From Eretmocerus hayati (taxonomy: Eukaryota; Arthropoda; Insecta; Hymenoptera; Aphelinidae): a stretch of 64,000 bases of DNA. Each line of letters begins with the position of its first letter. Position 1 is the stretch's first letter. Both the position numbers and the translations under genes were made by a program. The DNA lies in the NCBI GenBank assembly GCA_029851415.1, contig CM056744.1:101155338-101219337 (forward strand), in the 5' to 3' direction. A model generated the notes under the pieces. The model was not told the DNA's origin. It saw only the letters and a program-made list of their open reading frames with translations, and did not search any database. Of the stretch, positions 48,770 to 60,965 are shown one piece after another.

Positions 48770-50140
48770 AGCCGGGGTAAATGTGACCACCGGGTTGAAT
48801 GTGTCCCCTTTTTCTGAAAAAGATTGTCAGCGTCATATTTTGGCTTCTTTAGTACGTACAGAAACCTGTCGGGGATCATCTTACCAAATATCAACAAATA
48901 TCAATTGTTGAACACTTTTCCATACTCTTTTAGTAATGAGTATCAGGTAATTTCTGTTCCTCTTTTTTATTCTTGGAAAATGTTTTCACCAAGTTATATG
49001 TCATGACTGCATTGATATTGTTTTTGTCTGTAGGCAGAATAAGGCGTTTATTTATATCTATCTATGAAGCTCGCAATCTCTACACTTTTCAGATAAATAA
49101 ATCCCGTTCCAAGGAAGCAAACTCTAAGGTCTCTTTTTTGCCGTTAAATGGGGTTTAGAAATAAGAACAATAATTGTACCGCTCAAACTTTCATCTGAAC
49201 GAATGACTCATACTCGTTTCTAAGCTTCCTAGTTCTTTTTGGCATTTTCGATAATAATGTCCTCGATATGGAAAACCGTTATCGACCAGGCTTGAGTGCA
49301 ATGGCTATTCTAGAACGACCATTTTCTAGTCTAGAGACATTGTCAATTTCCATCTGGACCGGGCTGCAGGTCGGCTAAATTTGGTCCATCCAGCAATTCT
49401 TGCAGGTTCTGTTCTCAAAATGCTCTTAAATTCATTCACGCAGTCCCCGATCAACATCTACAGACAGCGATCCTTCAGACAAGTAAAGGTGCATATGTCG
49501 AGGTCTACTCACAGTGCCACTGGCGACCCTTTCTGCGTCCTGGACTCATCGGAATTGACTCAGGAATTTGAAAAACAAAAAAAATGACTCATTTGAGAAA
49601 CGATCCCTTTAAATGATCGACTTGAAGAGACCTCGGAAGAGACTCATCCAAAATGAGTTATTTGAAAAATCCGATTGAAATTATTAATATTGTAAGTTTT
49701 GCACTACAGATAGGGAATCTTCATGATCTGTTGATTGTTGGAACATGATTCAGAAGTTTATCCTAACGAATCAATTTTAGAGAGTCATATTTATTGGATC
49801 ATTCGCAAATGAGTCATTCCGAAAGTCTTATACTCCTGAGTCACTTTTATTGAGTCGCGCATTTTAACTAGAAGAGAATGTAGGGAAAAGCATATTATAG
49901 ACACCCCAATGGACGACGAGCTGTGCGCTTTATACCCAGTCGAGGCATAGGTGGACACGTTTACCCCTATCGACGGGGTAAATCACGGTGTCGAAATCAA
50001 AATCTGACAACGGGATCTTGTAGCTGAGCTCAAGACTCAAATTTTCACCACCCATACATTATGTTTTGGTATGATTAAGACTAAGAAAATCGTAGTGGAA
50101 GGTCAAAAGTGGTCCACACACATTCACCCCGGTCCATACC
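48770..50140. mobile_element. Possible DNA element with CCGGGGTRAATGTG ends
   Basis: GCCGGGGTAAATGTGACCAC at 48771 is matched in inverse orientation at 50109-50133, whose complement reads CCGGGGTGAATGTG and then TGTGGACCAC. Adjacent TACCATA / TATGG also pair. A related TACCCC...GGGGTAAATC hairpin lies near 49964-49986. The interior also holds a dispersed repeat (49545-49690). There is no transposase, and the evidence is only the ends. Confidence 0.35.
49545..49690 (+). repeat. Dispersed repeat, copy 1 (shared with 60835-60965)
   Basis: Collinear words are shared with the later copy: TGACTCA, then AACTCATTTGAGA / GACTCATTTGAGA, GATCG, ACTTGAAG, CAAAATG and AGTTATTTGAAAAATC / GGTCATTTAGAGAATC. 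The family is unknown and has no coding capacity. Confidence 0.45.
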
Positions 50141-53100
50141 TCGTTGTGGAAACGAGCTTTTTCCTGAACTCGTTTTCCCGGAAAATTGGAGCTTTTCCGC
50201 AACTCTGTACATAAAATAATATTTCTGCGCCTTTTCAGGTCGAAACATGTCTAGATCATTCAAATCTTTATATTGCATTGGTCGAGGTGGAGTCAAGTCC
50301 ATCTCGTTCTATGCTAGAATTTTTTTTTTTTTTTTTTTTTCATTGACAATATGCTAAAAATTTCAGCGAAATTAGCTGATTGTGACTCGCAAAGACCGAT
50401 TAAAATATGTTTCCATAATTTCAAATCTTCATAGCTGATTTGATAAAAAATTTAGATAGACAATAATGAAATCATCTTTGTGCGTATCAGAAAGTTTGAC
50501 ATGCGCAAAACAGTTCATACGATTTTTCTTTGATCCATTATCTTACATCAAAAAATGTGACAAAATATCCACCTTTCAAAAAGATATACCAACATTTCAT
50601 CAACTTCGAGACTATTAGAATTTTTGACTGAAGCGGCTCAATGCCAAATCCTCGGCCCAATAAGTGGGTCTCAACAGCTCGTGAAAACCGCGGTGTAAAT
50701 AAACCCACCACAACTTAATTATTAATTCATTGTATGCCTACATGGCGAAGAAGATGGTGAAATTTTCCACACATTTTGTAAATTCATCTTTGCTCATCTT
50801 AATTAAAATGCATACATCGTCGTTACAAATACACAAGCAAGATACAAGTTATGTTCATTAATTAGATTGATCGCATCTATGATCGAATACAGCCAGAGGA
50901 TTGGATGAAATCAAGCTCCCAGCATATCCAATTCGGAGCTTTGACCTTGTATTGTGAATATTCAATAACAAGTTACTAGTTACCAAAATGTAAATTCTAT
51001 TGAAACTTGTACACGAAAGCTCTATATATATATACACCAATATAATTATACCAGATATATACGCCATCTGCATGATGCAGCATGCAGAAATATACTACAA
51101 ATACTCGAGAAAGCAATAATTCATTCTCAACAATAAGAACTTTGTGATTAAAAAAGTGCTCGTCAAACTTTTTCTTCCTCAATGCATACTAGAAAATATA
51201 TAATAAGACTCCTTCACCGGGACTCAAGATTAGCAACGTTGAACTCGGTTAAGTAGTAGTAGTAGTAATAGTATTCCATTCTATATGATGCTTGAAAAAA
51301 AAAGTTATAAACTTTTGACTTGACCATACTTTCCAATCAAGCATCGTCTCAACTTTTTGCAAGTAGGCCACGAAGCTGCAATAGCTATGGCTGACTGCTG
51401 ATGACTATAATTCAAGAAATGAATTTTTGACGGACACAGAAAAGAAGGGTAAAAGTTAGCCGCATTTAGCATCGAATAATATACAACTGGATGAGTTTTT
51501 CTCGTTATATAAGTAGCGTTGGTGAAGAAGTTTGAAAAAGTTTCAAGAGAAAAGAGAGAGATGAGAAAAGGAGGAGCCCTCTCTTTGATCGCAATGTTTG
51601 AAACAATGAATAAAAACTCGTTGTTGTAGAGGGGGGGGGTGGAGAAGGCGGGAGGAGAAAAGTATACTCATTGGCGCCACGAGAATCGGGACAACATCGA
51701 ATAAAGTAAATTGAGGCGAGAATAGCGGGCTTGCGCGAAAGATACAAGAAACTTGCAACTTTTTTTGCTTGCAGCATTTGTAAAGACTGGGCTCCATTGC
51801 TCGAGGACAGTGGCATCATCCATCAGCACTGCAATTTATTCCTGTTTTATAATTACTGAGTCTGAGTGATCTCTTAGAGTACTGTAATGAAATTAATTCA
51901 TTCTGACAAGAAGTTGCCATTCCCAACACTCTTGATATCTATTTCATGTTTTTTCGACAAATATAGATCATTTTGAAATTTTTATCTCCATGTTTATTGA
52001 AAAAAATTGAACAAACTGGTCATATTCTTATCCAAATCAATACCACATAAGTTATTCCAGATGATAACAGTAAAAAAGAATCTCGTTGTTGGCGTATCAA
52101 ACAGCTCGTGAAATAACACGGAATCTCACAAGAAATAAATATAAGTAACACCAGAATAAAATTACTATTTCGCACAATGTCTCCAGAATTTTCGATGCAT
52201 TTTATATAGCAGCAGTTTGCGAAAGGCTCTTGTAAACCCGATATCTTATCACCCGAGTATGTGGAATTTAAAAAAAAGGTGTAGAGGAGTGAGTAAGGTG
52301 TTGCCGGTGCAAACCATTATAATACTTGCTTCTTCCATTAAAGTGTCTCGATAATGGAAAATCCAGCATTGAATGATTATTCCTGAGAATTCTGAGTTCC
52401 TTATGTATATGTGTACTTGTAAGAATGCATAGAAAATTGCACGCATTGATCATTTTTTATCGTAATGTCTACATGACTCCGACACTGGCGCAAACGCATG
52501 TTTCTAATACCCTAGAATGGAAAAATAGAGAAAAGATAGATTTCATTTGTTGTTGTAGCCGCGCGCGACTTACAACCTGTTTTGCCACACGTTTTGCAGC
52601 GCGAGCGCGATAGTTCAATATTTTATACCGATATATCTTCCTTGTTTATGAGTCATAAGTTATGCACCTTACATTATTCTTGGCTATACATAATATATAT
52701 ACAGGGGTACAACTGTGATAGACGACGTCGTACAAATTCTTGTGTGAGATAAATGTAACCACGCTGTATAATCGGATAAATACGCATAATTCTACTGTCG
52801 TTAGTAATGAGAATAGAGCTAGACCAAAGAGAGAAGTGCCGCAAAATTACTCAAGTCGATTAGGATTGCAAAGGAATGCTACGTACCTGTGTGTATATCG
52901 TTTGATCATATAGCAAATATAACCCTGCTCGCCGAAGCAATTGATAAATGATGAGTGGGTGCATCGAAGAACCTTTGAAGTTGACGAGCGGTTTCGAGGT
53001 AGTTCGTGACTCGTGACCGCGGCTGTTAACAGTTTCGAACACGGTTTGAAACTTCTATCGTACGCATCACGTATAAAGATACATCTGAAAGTACCCGATT

Positions 53101-55464
53101 CGAAGTTTCCACGCGATCTTCGATATTCCAGGAATGGAATCTCCCAAAACATGACTCTTCGATGCAGAATCGACACATTCTGGGAAAAGCATATCCCTCC
53201 ATATCCGGCAATAAAGAGGTTAGGAGTGCTACTTCGGAACTTGACGCGAATTTCCACTGAGGGCTTATTATCTTGTTAAGTATTCCAATGAACCAAGGTG
53301 CCTCAAATCCAAGTTATGTAGAGTATCGAATGTGTGTAAGCACGAACTTTCGATAAATTAGAGATGAATGTGGATGGAGCCGTTGTCTGTCGAATGTGCC
53401 GGTGCATCTCGCCAACGGACTGGAAAATGTAAACAAACACGCGGTAACAGTCTGCACACTCCCGCGCGAAACTCGGCCAATGGCATCGTTGCACTTTTGA
53501 ATAATTCGAACTGCCACTTGTTCTTATATGAAAATCTACAAAATGCACAGATCCCGTTTTTAATTTGACACCAAAAACGCAACGTTATCAATCATTCGCA
53601 CAACCTATATTAGGGCCACTCATTTATGCATCACATGGCGATCACAATCCCCCGAACGATGTCCTTGACCTACCTTTGATCGATTGTTGCCTTCTGCGTG
53701 GAATCTGCCGTTATACACCATCATCTCGTCCTTTTTGAATTCCACGTAGTTTGATTATCCTCTGGTATATCTGCACCTGCACTGCGACTTTAGTACGACG
53801 ATAGACTCAGAGCTTATATTGCAGCTATATTCCTCAGCCGAAATCTCGCCCGGGCGGCTTCATTTTCCCGCCACAAATTTCCGAGCTCTCGAACTGAGTA
53901 TAACAACAATTTAGCGACAATGACAATTTTACACAAGTGTTCAATAAAATTCAACAAATCACGCACTCACGGCGATAACGACACGACGACGACGATGGTC
54001 AATATTAGGTGTGTTCAAAAGACGATGACACAGACCAAAACAGAACGTCCGAGGTTATTGCACCGGATCAAAACGTGCATGCTCTGATGATGAGCTGCTC
54101 CGAAAGCCGGCGCGGCAGCTCGACAACTGGCGCGGGTGGGTGCGAGTCGGTTATCAGTTTCGCGGAAGCTGCCGGGCTATCCCCCCACCACTTTTACTAG
54201 TCCAACACTCTGCGATTCTGTGGAATTGCGCGCGCGTACTATCATCAAGATATAGACCAGATTTTTGCTCTATATATAAGTATACCTATGCACGAAATGC
54301 ATGCACATGCATCGCCTGTCGAGCGGTCACTGACACTTATTATCAGCCCAGATGCAGTTTATTATCTTATATGTACGAATACAGGTGTGCTCGAGCTCGT
54401 GAAATTAGGGTTTGTTTACATGACATGATGGATATTATTGAGATGTGATATCATGAGAGGTATTATTGAGATGAGGATTGAAGGAAAGATTCTAAGTATT
54501 CGCTATAAACTCGCTGTAACGAATGTGCAATTTAAATACTGCAGTCGTTTTCGAACGAAATTTACGAAAAATTTGAAACGTTCCTAAAGGAGAACAACTG
54601 TGGGAGGACTAAATACAGAGAGATACGTTCCAATTTCAATTTGACTTGAAAATCCATACTTCGTATATATGACAGTACTGATGAGCTCTGCAAATTATTC
54701 GACCATCACTTAATCCGGTATTCCATTACACTATAACGAACTCGATGAACATTGACCATATCTCTAATAATTGTTATTGGTCGAAGAGTTTTTTCGTGGG
54801 CCTAACGAATTTGAGGTAGACTCCGGCATTCCAGAGGATTGAAGCGATGCGTGTCGCAAGCTGGAAATCATTCCCCTTTTACCCCGATTTGCTTGCGATT
54901 TGGGCTAAATGACGAGCGCACGAATACTTGTTATCATCTAACTTGAACTTGTCCACTCGTTATTTAGCCTAAATCGCGAGAGAAACGAAGAAAAATGGGG
55001 ATGAAAATGAACATAACTTTTAGGTCAGGAGGTTCCCGCGGTGGTTCACATTTTTATCCGATTCTCTTGCGATTAAGCTTAAACGACACATTATCGATTG
55101 CAAATTAGACCACAACAATGATTCGGATAACTCGTTTCAAATTTCGAATAATCAGAATTCTCATGTAAAATGTGCTTTGAGTTTCTTTGTATTTTAATAC
55201 ATTCTGTCAGACCATAATACTAATTTGCGAAGATTGTAACAATGAACGCCCGTTTTCAAATGTTGAAGTAGGTAAAAATTTCGACAAACTTAGCTGCTCT
55301 ACCCCCTCACAGATGATTCAAAAATCCTCTTCGAAGCCAGTTAGCTTTGGAGAGTATCAACAGTCATGTCAGGAGCATAAATCTTTTGCAAGAACGAAAG
55401 ACCGTTTTGCATACATCACAGTTCTCATGAGCGAACTTGGGCAAAATTGATAAAGATGCACATA
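50141..55464. other. No gene seen; 5.3 kb with homopolymer runs
   Basis: No supportable gene. It contains a 21-base T run (50320-50340), a TAG-type microsatellite near 51256-51270 and a 9-base G run (51631). The overlapping opposite-strand frames at 52847-53279 and 53303-53591 are mutual shadows without recognised domains. The patch 53830-54230 is richer in GC and CpG than its surroundings and could hold a promoter or first exon. Confidence 0.45.
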
Positions 55465-56260
55465 CAGTACCATGCTAAGATTCGTGAACGGATGAGTCGA
55501 ATTTTCTCTTGCTCAAACGTCGAATAGTCAGATCCAGATCAACGTAGAAAATTTTTGCAAAAAGCATTTGAAAGAAGAGAAAAAATTCTAACGTTCCATG
55601 GTTTCCGAATTTTCTTTCAACCCTTCCTAGCGGCACAAGCAGCTGATGTAACTTCGAGAATTTCGAGGAGGAAACGTTTTCAATCGATGATCTGCCGTTT
55701 GGACGCGGGTGACAATAGAGCGATCATCCCTAAAATCATCTTAAGCAACGGTAACAATCCAGTTTACAACGATTCGTACATCAATTTTTACGTTATTCGA
55801 GCAAGAGTGTGAGAGCTCTCAAAGTAGCCAAAACCGTAGTTTTTTGCCATTTTCTGCTGTTTTCTCCCGTATTTCATTGGAAGTCTGATGATCTGGCCAT
55901 ACTTTGAGAGCTCTCACACTCTTGCTCGCATGACGGAAAAACTAATCAAAAAATCATTGCGAATGGAATTTTACCCGTTCTTCAATATGCTTTTTTGTAA
56001 AATTTCTCCATCTTCACCCACGTCCAAATTGCAGCTGATTGAGTGAAAACGTTTCTTTATCGAGATTCTTGGAGGTACATTATCCGCTTGTGCTACAGGG
56101 GTGGGTTAAAAAAGAATCGAAACCCATGAAAAGTTGTAATATTTTCTCTTCTTTTGAATGCTATTTGCAAAATTTCTCTAAGTTGATCTGAGTCCGACTA
56201 ATCGATGTTTGAGCAAGAGAGAATTTGATTCCACCGTTCACGAATTTCTGCACGGCACTG
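55465..56260. mobile_element. TA-flanked foldback element, about 796 bp (Tc1/mariner-like ends)
   Basis: TA at 55463-55464 precedes CAGTACCATGCTAAGATTCG. The right end is the imperfect complement (ending GCACTG at 56260), followed by TA. The arms run almost to the centre (about 55465-55833 against 55894-56260). Shared words include TTCGTGAACGG, TCTCTTGCTCAAAC, AGATCAAC, and the inner GAGCAAGAGTGTGAGAGCTC then TCAAAGTA. Only about 60 bp of loop remains. TA duplication and CAGT ends suggest mobilisation by a Tc1/mariner-type transposase. The frame 55555-55812 lies in the left arm and has no transposase motif. Confidence 0.7.
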
Positions 56261-56705
56261 TATATTCGGCTTACATTGGATGAAATTTTCAATCCTCGGA
56301 GTTTCATGGACAATTTGGAAAAATAATTTTCAATTCGATATGTGCTCGGTCAAAGAATTAGCAGAAGTATTCTGCTCTGCAGAGATCGATTATGAGATTC
56401 GATAAAACACCATTAACACAATCTCCCGTGTTGATTTGAGTTGATCGAAAAGTATTCGACTGAGGAAGTCCATACAAAAAATGCTCAAAATATGCTATCA
56501 AATATCATTCGATTTCAATGTAATGTTGAAAGAAAAAACCTATTTATAGATGCGTTATACGAATAAATGTCTTCTCAACGGCGTCGAGGAAAAGTAGTTC
56601 CATGTTCCACCTTATCTTGATAGTGCGAAATATCTCAAATCGAAATGAAAATTAGAAATAAAGGCGAATTATTCCACGAAATTATACAGAACCTCGCTCT
56701 TTCAC

Positions 56706-56833
56706 TATTGGGAGTAAACCTGTGTTGAAACACCGCCATCTTGGCCCCGTGTATTTCTTATGGAAATGTTTTGAGATTCGGCCATATTGGATTTTTCTGG
56801 CATCTAAAATAACACAGAGGTTTACTCCCAATA
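56706..56833. mobile_element. Mini-MITE, about 124 bp, TA-flanked
   Basis: TATTGGGAGTAAACC at 56706-56720 is matched by GGTTTACTCCCAATA ending at 56833, a perfect 15-bp inverted repeat. Counting the outer TA as the target gives an element of 124 bp (56708-56831). Subterminal CTTGGCC and ATTCGGCCATATTGG words also partly mirror. Confidence 0.6.
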
Positions 56834-56896
56834 ACTAATTTAATAACAGTTTCACCTCGGCCCATGCCATTTCTAAAGCCTTTTCTGTGTTGAAGA

Positions 56897-56908
56897 GGGG
56901 GGGGGGGG
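56897..56908. repeat. 12-base G run
   Basis: Uninterrupted G run, one of eight long C/G homopolymers in the window. Confidence 0.8.
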
Positions 56909-57044
56909 AGAATTGAAACATAATTACACTGATCCACGATAAAGACTCGGAGCATTTTTCCAAGACATATCACGCATCACTATACGCGTACGCCACTTGT
57001 CTGATAGATCATCATATGGGAATATTATTTGATTCAAAATGGTC

Positions 57045-57425
57045 ACAGAATCAATATTTTTTGGAAATTGAGTGGGGAAAAGGATTCACTCATTTTTGTA
57101 CTCCTAAATATGATTTCCATGGTGGCCCGTTTATGGGATCACCAGAAATTTTTTGTGATTTTTTTTTCGTAGATTTTTATCGTGCGTCCAAAGAAAGTTA
57201 TCATAAATATCGAAAATAACGCATGGCCTCATGTGTAGACGGCTGAAACCTACATACCAATGTTCCTGCTTCATGAGCCTCAGTCCGTAAACATTATAAT
57301 TTTCACAATTTCAGATTCTAACTTGAGCATGTATCCTTTCATAATACCTCCGAAACCTGCAAGATTCTGGCAATATTTTTTGGAAACTGAGACGGAGAAG
57401 AGATTTACTCATTTTTGTACTCGGT
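57045..57425. repeat. Direct repeat pair, about 323 bp apart
   Basis: CAATATTTTTTGGAAA near 57050 is followed by TGAG, GATTCACTCATTTTTGTACT. The same series recurs near 57371 with GATTTACTCATTTTTGTACT. It is probably the remains of a two-unit tandem repeat of about 323 bp; the intervening text is too diverged to align by eye. Confidence 0.45.
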
Positions 57426-57529
57426 AATGTTAGGATCCAACAGGAAAAACATACTTTTCACAACGAGTTCACCTTATTTTCACTCTCTCGCTACTCCTAA
57501 TCTTCTTTGAATAGTCCTTCGTGACGTTA

Positions 57530-58335
57530 TAAGGTAAGTGTACCCAACTTGCCCCCATATGCCGATCTCGAAAATGGGCACTCGTTGACCTTCCCGCATA
57601 TTTTTTCTACGTTTGTTGTGTTGAAATATGAGAAAAAAGTAGTTTGCATCGACCTCGAATCATTTCTGCGTTCTCCAGAAAATATAAAGTGAGTTTTCCA
57701 TTTTTCGTGTTTGCACGGCTAAGAAATCACCGAGGAAATCGCGTTCACAAAAACCGGTGCAAATTTATTTATATTTGACCAATCTCAACGTACCTTACCG
57801 CGATTCCTTGTCTCAGGACCATCAAAATCTGCCCTTCAAAGTTGCAAAACTCTGATTTTGAGCTATTTTATGGACAAAACACGGAGCTGACTTGAGAAAC
57901 GAGAATGCCGACATCGGAGTGTACCCAACATGCCCCCATATGGTTATCTCGGAAAGGCGTGCAGTATGTCTTTTTTCACCACTCAGATCGTGTTAACCGC
58001 ATCAAAATTGATCGGAAACAGTTACTTGGGCCAACTAAAATCTCCAAATGTTGCTGAACTGGATCAAAGCAATTTTATGCACTTTATCGCCGATTTATAT
58101 TGTTTTAAATGATGGGGGTAAGTTGGGTACACACTTTTGTAAACTCTCAAAAGTCACTTTTTGGGATAATCAAAACAGTATGGTTTCAATTAGACCAAAT
58201 TAAATGTATTTTAATCCATTTCGAACATCTTGAGACAAGCTTTAAAATGAGCTGAGGTACGTTGTAAAATATTGAGATGGGCCAGAGTTATTAAGAAAAT
58301 GGCTTAATGAGGGCAAGTTGGGTACACTTACCTTA
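57530..58335 (+). mobile_element. GTACCCAAC-family MITE, best-preserved copy (806 bp)
   Basis: The ends TAAGGTAAGTGTACCCAACT (left, extending to TGCCC) and their exact complement (right) form a 25-bp perfect inverted repeat. TTA occurs immediately outside both ends (57527-57529 and 58336-58338). A 3-bp TWA target with long ends is the habit of PIF/Harbinger-type elements, so that is the likeliest superfamily. The internal words GTGTACCCAACATGCCCC (57919 on) and AAGTTGGGTACAC (58111 on) repeat the end motif, giving a nested palindromic layout. No transposase or Myb-like gene is present. Confidence 0.7.
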
Positions 58336-58338
58336 TTA

Positions 58339-59296
58339 TATGTACCAATTGTCCATCGAAATAGTAGTCGACTTTTACCTTCAGCCTGTCGAGAATTTAA
58401 CTAAATTGAAAAACTTGAAAAATCATCTGATCATATGAAATCGTCTGGTGAAATAATGGAAACATTGCACCCAACAACACCCAGCAAAATCGTTGCCGAA
58501 GAAACTCTCAGTTATGGAACGCTGTGCAAAGCTTTTTGATGCAAGATTGCGTCGTTTGTGGTGTCATTCTTTGCGTGAAGTTGGATTCATAGTATTGATT
58601 TATTTTTCTTCTACATATTTTGCATCTCATACTTCTTCCATCAACTATAATCTCAATGGTGGGGTTACAAAAGAAGGAAGGAGGGAAGGTTTTAGTCAAT
58701 TTATAATAATAGGAATTATAGAATACAAATAATACATATATTTCAGAAAGCATCATACCTTCACATGAAATATTGCTCATCACAGAGAGCTAGATAACAA
58801 TTCAACCTCGTCATACAGAGCTGTGTAAGTTAATTAGTAAACTTCAGCCTTGATAGAGATAAAGTCGTTCATCTTTTATCCAACTAAATAGTCATATATC
58901 TGGACAGTCTTACAGGTAAAAACTGAGTTTACAGTAAATTAATTCTAACTGTCACATCATAATAATCGTATCACAGTTTCAATTATCACAATCCTAATTC
59001 AGTTTCTAGATTCAATTAGTGATAAACATTGGGTGCATAACAAGTCTGATTAAATGAATGAAATCGAGGAGATGGTACGGAATTTGTTGGATCTGGTATC
59101 AAGCTAGTGATCTATCAATGTATCAAATTTCGTAATAGTCACGAGCCTACAGTACCGTATATTCTTTGCTTCATGGAGAATCTGACTTTTTCATATCTCC
59201 CAACACATAAAGCGCGCCATTACGTGCCTCTACGCCAACGCGAGAGAATAGTATATAACCTACATTCTCTCTGTATTGATGTATCAATTATTAAGT
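58339..59296. other. No gene seen
   Basis: No supportable gene or structured repeat. Overlapping opposite-strand frames at 58493-58783 have no recognised domain. Confidence 0.45.
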
Positions 59297-59298
59297 TA

Positions 59299-59739
59299 GT
59301 TGTACACTAAAGCTGAAAATACAGTGAAATCTCCGGTCGCACTGACACCTCTGGTCGCAAAAAATTGTCCGTTATTGAGAGGTGTCCGCTAATATGAGGT
59401 ATCCGTTAAGGGAGATTCCGCTAAATACCAGAAAATCACTAAAGTTGGGGAGAATTTAGTTCAAGTGTTAATGAACACCTGTGCAAAATTTCAGAATGAT
59501 TGACCGTTCTGTTTCGGAGTAGTAGCCATCAAAAACCCGCCACTTTTAACATTGCGCTTATATGGGAGTCGACGATCCCGCATGAGCGCAACGCTAAAAG
59601 TGACGAATTTTGATGACTACCACTCTGAAACAAAACGGTCAATCATTTTGAAATTTTGCACAGGTGTTCATTAACACTTAAACTAAGGCCTCACCGACTT
59701 TGGTGACATTCTGGTATATTTTGTATTTTAGTGTACAAC
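59299..59739. mobile_element. TA-flanked composite foldback element, 441 bp
   Basis: TA (59297-59298) then GTTGTACACTAAA at the left, and TTTAGTGTACAAC then TA (59740-59741) at the right, give perfect 13-bp inverted ends. Inside, 59429-59562 pairs with 59585-59714 (GTGTTAATGAACACCTGTGC, AATGATTGACCGTT and CACTTTTA words shared). The asymmetric left part (59322-59428) starts TA-CAGTGAAATCTCCGG and contains ACACCTCTGG...TGTCCGTTAT, which resembles a pogo/Tigger-type terminus. That suggests a composite of two insertions. Confidence 0.6.
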
Positions 59740-59741
59740 TA

Positions 59742-60834
59742 CCGTAAGATTGAAATTGCGAGTCCTTCATCTGCTCATCTCAACAAGGCCATCACGGAAG
59801 ATTCGAGCATCTTTTCAATGTGCATCGTCAGCATTAGAAAAACTGTCAAATATTCAGCTCTCCATTTTTTCAAAATGTATATAATTCCTACGAAGGCGTA
59901 CATGTTCGAAATGCTGTGAAACTCAATAGATAATGATTCGGCGGTCGTTTGATGTCCATTGCTCATTATATTTAATAGTTTCGGAAATATTCTCTCTCAA
60001 GATGTTTACAATTCTTAATAGAACTGATCGAAAATCCAACCATTCTAGTAGGAAAATAGTGAGACGATAGCCCCACCTACACTCATGACAAATTAACCAC
60101 GAGTAATGATGATAGAGATATTGATGATCAGCACAAGCCATTAGGGGAGTGAGATCAATCATACTGATACATGTCAACAACGAATGAGAGCCTTGGAACA
60201 GGCCAGAAGTTCAAAATAGTCGAGGTTGTTGTTGCGGTGGAGGTAGATAAAGACAACCCTGTCCAAAAGCATTAGAAATGACAAATTCGCAAATTGCCAA
60301 TTTGCACTCTGGCTTCCCAGTACAAAGACTGTACCGGTTGGGTCGACCATTCTTATCGGTTGGGTTAGTCTTCAAGACTCTGGGTTTTATGATGAGCAAA
60401 GAGTAGGAGTTCATGGGTGATGAACTCATATTTCCCCCATCAATCCGATTAAAGACTGGTAAGAAAATCTTATTATTCAGCGACAAAGAATCCACATACT
60501 TTATTTGTCATACATTCCGTTGGATCTTCACTCCAACCTTCAAGATCCACGATTGTCGCATTAATCAATGAAATGACGTCATCAATAGTAGCGCATATGC
60601 AAAATGGATTGCATACATACTCTCAAGAAATGGTCACCTGAAAGAGACGTTCATAGCGAAAGATTCCAGAGAAATAGAACCTTGCAAAGATGTAACTCCT
60701 CTTTCGAAGAGAGAGCCTACTATGGAAAATTCTGTCTTGTGGTTTGTATATACGGGATCAAGTAACTTCAAACGCATTAGAGAGCTTGAAGAGTTTGTGG
60801 CTAGAGCCGGAAGTATCATCGGAGAGACCAAGTC
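59742..60834. other. No gene seen
   Basis: No supportable gene. The minus frame 60211-60495 (starting from GTG) gives a fairly protein-like translation ending in a PPPQQQP stretch, but I do not recognise it and it lacks an ATG at its start. Confidence 0.35.
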
Positions 60835-60965
60835 CGAATCGAATGACTCAAAGATTTGAAACAATATAACTCATTTGAGAGATCGTCCAATTGGAATGAC
60901 TCACTTGAAGTGACACATTCAAAATGGGTCATTTAGAGAATCTGAATGATGATAATACTCTACGT
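60835..60965 (+). repeat. Dispersed repeat, copy 2
   Basis: Collinear with 49545-49690: TGACTCA, TAACTCATTTGAGAGATCGT, GACTCACTTGAAG, CAAAATGGGTCATTTAGAGA. The divergence is substantial. Confidence 0.45.

Noticed and set aside
52847..53279. 136-codon minus-strand frame
   Set aside because: Competing frames exist on both strands over the same bases, and no motif or homology is recognised.
60211..60495. 94-codon minus-strand frame with a proline/glutamine-rich end
   Set aside because: The translation is fairly protein-like but starts at GTG, has no upstream extension and matches no family I know.
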